Shown here: positions 6,324-10,535 of the stretch, piece by piece
How the letters are laid out: each line of letters begins with the position of its first letter
Numbering within the stretch: the stretch's first letter is position 1
Assembly (NCBI GenBank): GCA_947176685.1
Contig: CAMWRL010000060.1
Span: 1 to 10,535 of the forward strand
Source of the DNA: an uncultured Ruminococcus sp.
GTDB taxonomy: Bacteria > Bacillota > Clostridia > Oscillospirales > Ruminococcaceae
Length of the DNA stretch: 10,535 bases
Direction of reading: 5' to 3'
Position numbers and translations under genes: made by a program
The notes under the pieces: generated by a model
What the model was told of the DNA's origin: nothing
What the model saw: only the letters and a program-made list of their open reading frames with translations
The model's database searches: none

Positions 6324-7547
6324 TCACCTGCGGGCGTTGGCAAGCATAAGTTTTATACGGTTTTCCTGATTTACACGAGTAGCGCCGGGGTCATAGTCTA
6401 TTGCAACTATATTGGCATTAGGATTGTCCTGCTTTATGGCACGGGACATACCTTTTGCAACGATATGATTCGGCAGACATCCGAACGGCTGGGCGCATAT
6501 TATATTTTCAACGCCGGATTGTGCCAGAGCTGCCATTTCTGCCGGAATCAGCCAGCCTTCACCCATTACAACACCCTGATTTATATATTTGTCCGCAAGA
6601 CCCCTGAGATGTTCAAAGTCGTGAAACGGTTCAAAACTTCCCTGCTTTTTCATAATATTTATAAGTTTCTTCTGCTGGTGGTAAATAATCTCATAGCCAA
6701 GTCTGTAAATATGAGACTGAGTGGTTGTATGGTCATATATTTTAGCGTCATTGAAAGTACCGGCGGCACAGTACATTATAAACTCCAACAATGACGGAAC
6801 TACGGGTTCGCATCCCTCTGAAATAAGAAAATCTTCCAGATGATTGTTGGCAAGCGGAGAATATTTCACATATATTTCCCCGACTATGCCGACACGGATT
6901 TTCTTCTCACTGCTCAAAGGAATTTCCCCGAAATCGTTTAAAATGTCAGTGCTTATCTTTTCAAGTTTCAGAAAGAATCTGCTTTTCTTCCGGAACATAT
7001 TTCCTATACGTCTCTGCCACTTGTTGAGGACTTTTTCAGCCTGTCCTTTTTCAAGTTCGTAAGCACGGCACTTGTTGTAACATGTCATAAGTAAATCGCC
7101 GTACATTATGGCATAAATCATTTTCAGAAACATTCCGGCAGTAATTTTAAAGGCACTGTCTTTTTCAAGACCGCTGAAATTAAGCGATACCACAGGCACT
7201 TGCGGAAAATTTCTGTCAACAGCCTTTCTGAGCAGGTGAATATAATTTGAAGCACGACAGCCGCCGCCGGTCTGCGTAATCATAAGGGCGGTTTTGTCGG
7301 GGTCATACTTTCCGCTTTTGAGAGCGTCCATAAACTGTCCTATTACGAGCAGTGCCGGATAGCATGCATCATTATGGACGTTTTTTAGTCCCTCATCGAC
7401 AACGGAACGGGAATCATTCCGGAGCAGTTCCATATGATAGCCCTCAGCCTCAAAGAGACTTATAATAAGTCTGAAGTGTATCGGAAGCATATCCGGTACA
7501 AGTATAGTGTGGGTTTTAATCATATCTTCGGTAAATATAGCAGACAT
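6324..7547 (-). CDS. 2-hydroxyacyl-CoA dehydratase component-like protein
   Basis: This 407-residue protein resembles the D-component (HgdA/HgdB-like) part of the large activase/dehydratase proteins of anaerobes. Visible motifs are DEGLKNVHNDACYPALLVIGQ with Cys62, ITQTGGGCRASNY with Cys97, a central domain starting KIRVGIVGEIYVKYSPLANN (216-235), CAQPFGCLPNHIV with Cys351 and Cys357, and YDPGATRVNQENRIKLML close to the end. The cysteines may bind an Fe-S cluster, as in dehydratases of this superfamily. The substrate is unknown, and a true dehydratase role is not shown. In many Firmicutes, as I recall, this region is the C-terminal part of one long polypeptide; here it is separate, with its own start and a strong ribosome binding site. 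It lies 14 bases after the activase gene and its stop overlaps the psd ribosome binding site, so the three genes probably form one operon. Confidence 0.85.
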   Translation of the reverse strand: MSAIFTEDMIKTHTILVPDMLPIHFRLIISLFEAEGYHMELLRNDSRSVVDEGLKNVHNDACYPALLVIGQFMDALKSGKYDPDKTALMITQTGGGCRASNYIHLLRKAVDRNFPQVPVVSLNFSGLEKDSAFKITAGMFLKMIYAIMYGDLLMTCYNKCRAYELEKGQAEKVLNKWQRRIGNMFRKKSRFFLKLEKISTDILNDFGEIPLSSEKKIRVGIVGEIYVKYSPLANNHLEDFLISEGCEPVVPSLLEFIMYCAAGTFNDAKIYDHTTTQSHIYRLGYEIIYHQQKKLINIMKKQGSFEPFHDFEHLRGLADKYINQGVVMGEGWLIPAEMAALAQSGVENIICAQPFGCLPNHIVAKGMSRAIKQDNPNANIVAIDYDPGATRVNQENRIKLMLANARR

Positions 7548-7551
7548 AACG

Positions 7552-7558
7552 CACCTCC
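7552..7558 (-). promoter_or_regulatory. Strong RBS that makes the 407-residue gene a separate reading frame
   Basis: On the minus strand the sequence reads GGAGGTG, six bases from GGAGG to the ATG at 7547 and just after the TAA of the activase gene (7562-7564). Its quality and spacing support a genuine second start rather than a sequencing frameshift in one long gene. Confidence 0.85.
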
Positions 7559-7561
7559 GGT

Positions 7562-10489
7562 TTATTTATCCATAGCCGCAACAAGACTTCTGAGACGTAT
7601 TCTTGCCGCACCCAGATTGTTTATTTCGTCAATTTTAAGCTGAGTATATAGTTTTCCGTGACTTTCGAGAATCTTTCTTACTTCGTCACCCGTAACAGCA
7701 TCTATTCCGCAGCCGAATGACACCAGTTGTATTAACTGCATATCCGGCTGGGTTCTGACGTATTCTGCGGCACGGTACAGTCTTGAATGATAAGTCCATT
7801 GGTTGAGTACATCAAGATGGGGAGTTTTTGCAAGTGCCGCCACGCTGTCCTCAGTGATGACAGCCATTCCCAGACTTGTTATAAGTTTATGTATACCGTG
7901 ATTTATTTCCTTGTCAATGTGATACGGTCTTCCGGCAAGTACTATTATCTTACGTTTTTCAGCACGAGCCTGACGGATAATGTTTTCAGCCTGTAATGCA
8001 ATGTCACTGTTGTAACGCTCCATAGCCCTGTAAGCCTTGTCGAGAGCGTCCGGAATCCTGCATCTTAAATTGTAGCCTTTCAGACAGCTTTTCAGGACTT
8101 TTATTACATTCTTTTTGATGTTTATGTCAATGTACGGGTGAACGAAATTACTGTCATTGAGACGAGGGTTATTTGCAAGAAGCAGCTCCGGATAATACGC
8201 AACTACCGGACAATTGAAATGATTATCGCTAAGACCCTCGTCAACATTATAGCTCATACACGGATAGAATATAAAATCAACTTTTTTGTTCAGCAGATTT
8301 TCGATATGACCGTGAGTGAGTTTGGCAGGATAGCAGACTGTATCGGACGGAATTGTATGCTGACCGAGATAATACATTCCCCGTGAGCTTTCGTCCGAAA
8401 CTACTGTACGGAATCCCAGTTCAGTGAATAAAGCGTGCCAGAAAGGCAACTGTTCATAGAATCCCAGCGCAAGCGGAAATCCTACTGTACCTACAGGACG
8501 TTTCGGCTGATGCTTTTTTACAGTATTTATAATGCTGGTGTACTTGTATTCATATAAATTTGGAACGGTATTTTTATTTTTGCTGCCTGCACCTTTTTCG
8601 CAGCGGTTTCCGGAAATAAGCCGCCGACCTTTACCAAAATTTATGATATTAAGCTGACAGTGTGCCGTACAGCCGCCGCACTGCGCTGAACGTGATGTAT
8701 AGTTGAAGTTTTCAATATCTGCCTGCGATATAAGGGCGGACTTTCCGGAAACGGCTTTTTCCTTTGCATACAGCGCACATCCGAATGCTCCCATAAGTCC
8801 CGAAATCGCCGGACGGATAACATTTCTGCCTATTTCCTTTTCAAAAGACCTTAAAACAGCGTCATTCAGGAAAGTACCGCCTTGTACAACGATATTTTTT
8901 CCGAGTTCGTCCGGAGAGTTGGCACGGATAACTTTATATATAGCGTTCTTGATAATGGACATTGACAGTCCGGCGGAAATGTCCTCAACAGTTGCTCCGT
9001 CTTTCTGAGCCTGTTTAACGGAACTGTTCATAAATACCGTACAGCGTGAACCAAGGTCAACAGGGTGCTGCGCAAAAAGTCCAAGCTGTGAAAATTCGGA
9101 AATATTATACCCGAGAGCCATTGCGAAAGTCTGTATAAACGAACCGCAGCCGGATGAGCAGGCTTCATTTAACATGATGCTGTCAATACTCTTGTTTTTT
9201 ATACGGAAACACTTTATATCCTGACCGCCTATGTCTATAATGAAATCAACGTCCGGACAGAAATATGAAGCGGCTTTGAAGTGTGCTACAGTTTCGACAA
9301 TTCCGTAATCTATTGAAAGCCCGGCTTTGATAAGGTCTTCGCCATAGCCCGTGACTGCTGAACCTTTTATATTTATGTCGGGATTCATTTCGGAGTAGAT
9401 ATTTTTTATCTGATTTACGATTTTGTCAAGAGGCTGTCCTAAATTTGACGAATAATGATGATATAATATTCTTCCGTCATCGGTTATAAGGACAAGTTTA
9501 GTAGTGGTTGAGCCGGCATCAATTCCCAGATATGCATCACCTTTGTACTTGCGTATGTCCGCATAACCCAAATCATGTTTGCGGTGACGGTCAATGAAGT
9601 CATCATACTCTGCCTGAGATGCAAAGAGAGGTTTTCCGGTAACTATGCCGTCGGAAACCTTTGCAGAATTTACTTTTGAAATAATGTTTTCCGCAGTAAA
9701 ATAGTCTTCGGAAGTAGATGAGTACAGCGAACATCCATAAGCTACAAAAACAGGGGCTTCTTCCGGAAAAACAGCATTTTCTTCATTGAGGTCAAGCGTG
9801 CGGACAAATGCTTTTTTAAGACCTTTGAGGAAAAATAACGGTCCTCCTAAAAACAGGACTTTACCTTCAATTGAACGTCCCTGAGCAAGTCCGGAAACAG
9901 TCTGGTCAACGACTGCCTGAAAGATACTTGCGGCAATGTCTTCACGCCTTGCGCCCTGATTGAGAAGGGGCTGAATATCGGATTTTGCGAAAACTCCGCA
10001 GCGTGAAGCTATCGGATAAATTTTTTGTGAACGCAAAGAGAGTTCATCAAGTTCGTCAGCGGATATGCCTAAAAGCGTTGCCATCTGGTCTATAAAAGCT
10101 CCCGTACCGCCCGCACATGAACCGTTCATACGCTGTTCAACTCCGCCTGTAAGGAAAATAATTTTAGCGTCCTCGCCGCCCAGTTCTATAACGGAGTCGG
10201 CGTCCGGAAACTTTTTCTTTACTGCAAGGAATGCGGCATGTACTTCCTGCACAAAAGGTATTTCAGCGGAGTCGGCAAGTCCGAGACCTGCCGAACCTGT
10301 TATGCATACCGTGAAAACGTCTTCCGGAAAGTCTGCCTGTATAATTTTAAGCTGGTCGGTAACAGTTTCCTTTACTTTGGAAAGATGCCGCTGATATTTT
10401 GAATAGATAATATTTCCGTCTGCATCGGTGATAACGGTCTTTACTGTTGTAGAGCCAATGTCTATGCCGAGAGATAATTTTTTAGTCAT
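7562..10489 (-). CDS. CoA-enzyme activase with two tandem BadF/HgdC-type ATPase domains
   Basis: This 975-residue protein belongs to the BadF/BadG/BcrA/BcrD and HgdC ATPase family, whose members use ATP and a [4Fe-4S] cluster to drive electron transfer into 2-hydroxyacyl-CoA dehydratases or benzoyl-CoA reductases. It carries two ASKHA-type domains. The first (about 5-255) has LGIDIGSTTVK, IELGGEDAK, SCAGGTGAF with Cys125 and ASRCGVFAKSD with Cys164. The second (about 319-575) has LGIDAGSTTTK, IDIGGQDIK, EACSSGCGSF with Cys444/448 and GSRCTVF with Cys483. A cysteine cluster CGGCTAHC (604-611) with Cys630 in SGNRCEKG follows, then an uncharacterised activase-associated region (about 665-960) with PSDTVCYPAKL, YPCMSYN and AGRPYHIDKEINHG. 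The end, LGAARIRLRSL, is where fused homologs would continue into the dehydratase-like part. The ATG at 10489 follows GGAG by nine bases. It is first in a likely operon with the 407-residue gene and psd. The family is clear; the partner substrate is unknown. Confidence 0.9.
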   Translation of the reverse strand: MTKKLSLGIDIGSTTVKTVITDADGNIIYSKYQRHLSKVKETVTDQLKIIQADFPEDVFTVCITGSAGLGLADSAEIPFVQEVHAAFLAVKKKFPDADSVIELGGEDAKIIFLTGGVEQRMNGSCAGGTGAFIDQMATLLGISADELDELSLRSQKIYPIASRCGVFAKSDIQPLLNQGARREDIAASIFQAVVDQTVSGLAQGRSIEGKVLFLGGPLFFLKGLKKAFVRTLDLNEENAVFPEEAPVFVAYGCSLYSSTSEDYFTAENIISKVNSAKVSDGIVTGKPLFASQAEYDDFIDRHRKHDLGYADIRKYKGDAYLGIDAGSTTTKLVLITDDGRILYHHYSSNLGQPLDKIVNQIKNIYSEMNPDINIKGSAVTGYGEDLIKAGLSIDYGIVETVAHFKAASYFCPDVDFIIDIGGQDIKCFRIKNKSIDSIMLNEACSSGCGSFIQTFAMALGYNISEFSQLGLFAQHPVDLGSRCTVFMNSSVKQAQKDGATVEDISAGLSMSIIKNAIYKVIRANSPDELGKNIVVQGGTFLNDAVLRSFEKEIGRNVIRPAISGLMGAFGCALYAKEKAVSGKSALISQADIENFNYTSRSAQCGGCTAHCQLNIINFGKGRRLISGNRCEKGAGSKNKNTVPNLYEYKYTSIINTVKKHQPKRPVGTVGFPLALGFYEQLPFWHALFTELGFRTVVSDESSRGMYYLGQHTIPSDTVCYPAKLTHGHIENLLNKKVDFIFYPCMSYNVDEGLSDNHFNCPVVAYYPELLLANNPRLNDSNFVHPYIDINIKKNVIKVLKSCLKGYNLRCRIPDALDKAYRAMERYNSDIALQAENIIRQARAEKRKIIVLAGRPYHIDKEINHGIHKLITSLGMAVITEDSVAALAKTPHLDVLNQWTYHSRLYRAAEYVRTQPDMQLIQLVSFGCGIDAVTGDEVRKILESHGKLYTQLKIDEINNLGAARIRLRSLVAAMDK

Positions 10490-10528
10490 TTATAAATTCT
10501 CCATTTCTCAAATATCCGTTTATTTATA

Positions 10529-10534
10529 ATTATA
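10529..10534 (-). promoter_or_regulatory. Candidate -10 box of the activase-psd operon
   Basis: Read on the minus strand, an exact TATAAT lies 39 bases before the ATG at 10489, leaving room for a short leader with GGAG nine bases before the start. The -35 region falls outside the window, so the promoter cannot be confirmed. The surrounding sequence is AT-rich, which raises the chance of a random match. Confidence 0.45.
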
Positions 10535-10535
10535 C

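Noticed and set aside
5634..6794. Plus-strand open frames of 136 and 174 codons over psd and the dehydratase-like gene
   Set aside because: They are antisense to genes with clear catalytic or family motifs, show no recognisable domain, and have no convincing start signals.
7545..7565. A frameshift or nonsense mutation breaking one fused activase/dehydratase gene
   Set aside because: A well-spaced GGAGGTG site and an ATG follow the stop, and both products begin and end at sensible domain limits, so two genuine genes are more likely. Read data would settle it.

Overview
The window looks like chromosomal DNA from an anaerobic, low-to-medium GC Gram-positive bacterium. A Ruminococcus-like member of the Oscillospiraceae/Clostridia is my best guess. 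This rests on overall protein resemblance, strong sigma-A type promoters with GTATAATAAAA boxes, GGAGG-type ribosome binding sites, a clostridial form of phosphatidylserine decarboxylase, and a large BadF/HgdC-type activase of the kind common in Clostridia. No tRNA, rRNA, CRISPR array, insertion sequence or phage gene was seen.

The plus-strand half (1-5408) holds four genes. The first encodes a two-membrane-segment protein whose external domain resembles a signal peptidase I fold without the catalytic residues, followed by a long disordered cytoplasmic tail. It ends at a clear terminator. Two cyclophilin-family genes follow, each with its own promoter. One encodes a membrane-anchored cyclophilin whose active-site residues are replaced. 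The other encodes a lipoprotein with two complete cyclophilin domains in tandem, produced by an internal duplication of about 0.6 kb. After a 129-base leader with small hairpins comes murA, which starts with TTG and catalyses the first committed step of peptidoglycan synthesis. These genes fit a cell-envelope theme: secretion, folding outside the membrane, and wall precursor synthesis.

The minus-strand half (5448-10489) is a compact three-gene operon, read from the right edge inwards. It starts with a 975-residue protein that carries two HgdC-like activase domains plus further Fe-S-type cysteine motifs. Next is a 407-residue protein related to 2-hydroxyacyl-CoA dehydratase components. Last is psd, phosphatidylserine decarboxylase. 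Gaps are 14 and 6 bases, so co-transcription is likely. The first two proteins together match the layout I recall for single fused proteins of about 1,400 residues in other Firmicutes. Their substrate is unknown.

The two halves converge on one perfect 10-bp-stem terminator at 5418-5449, which looks bidirectional. The most interesting points are two probable pseudoenzymes (signal-peptidase-like and cyclophilin-like), the tandem cyclophilin lipoprotein, and the split activase/dehydratase pair coupled to phospholipid synthesis.
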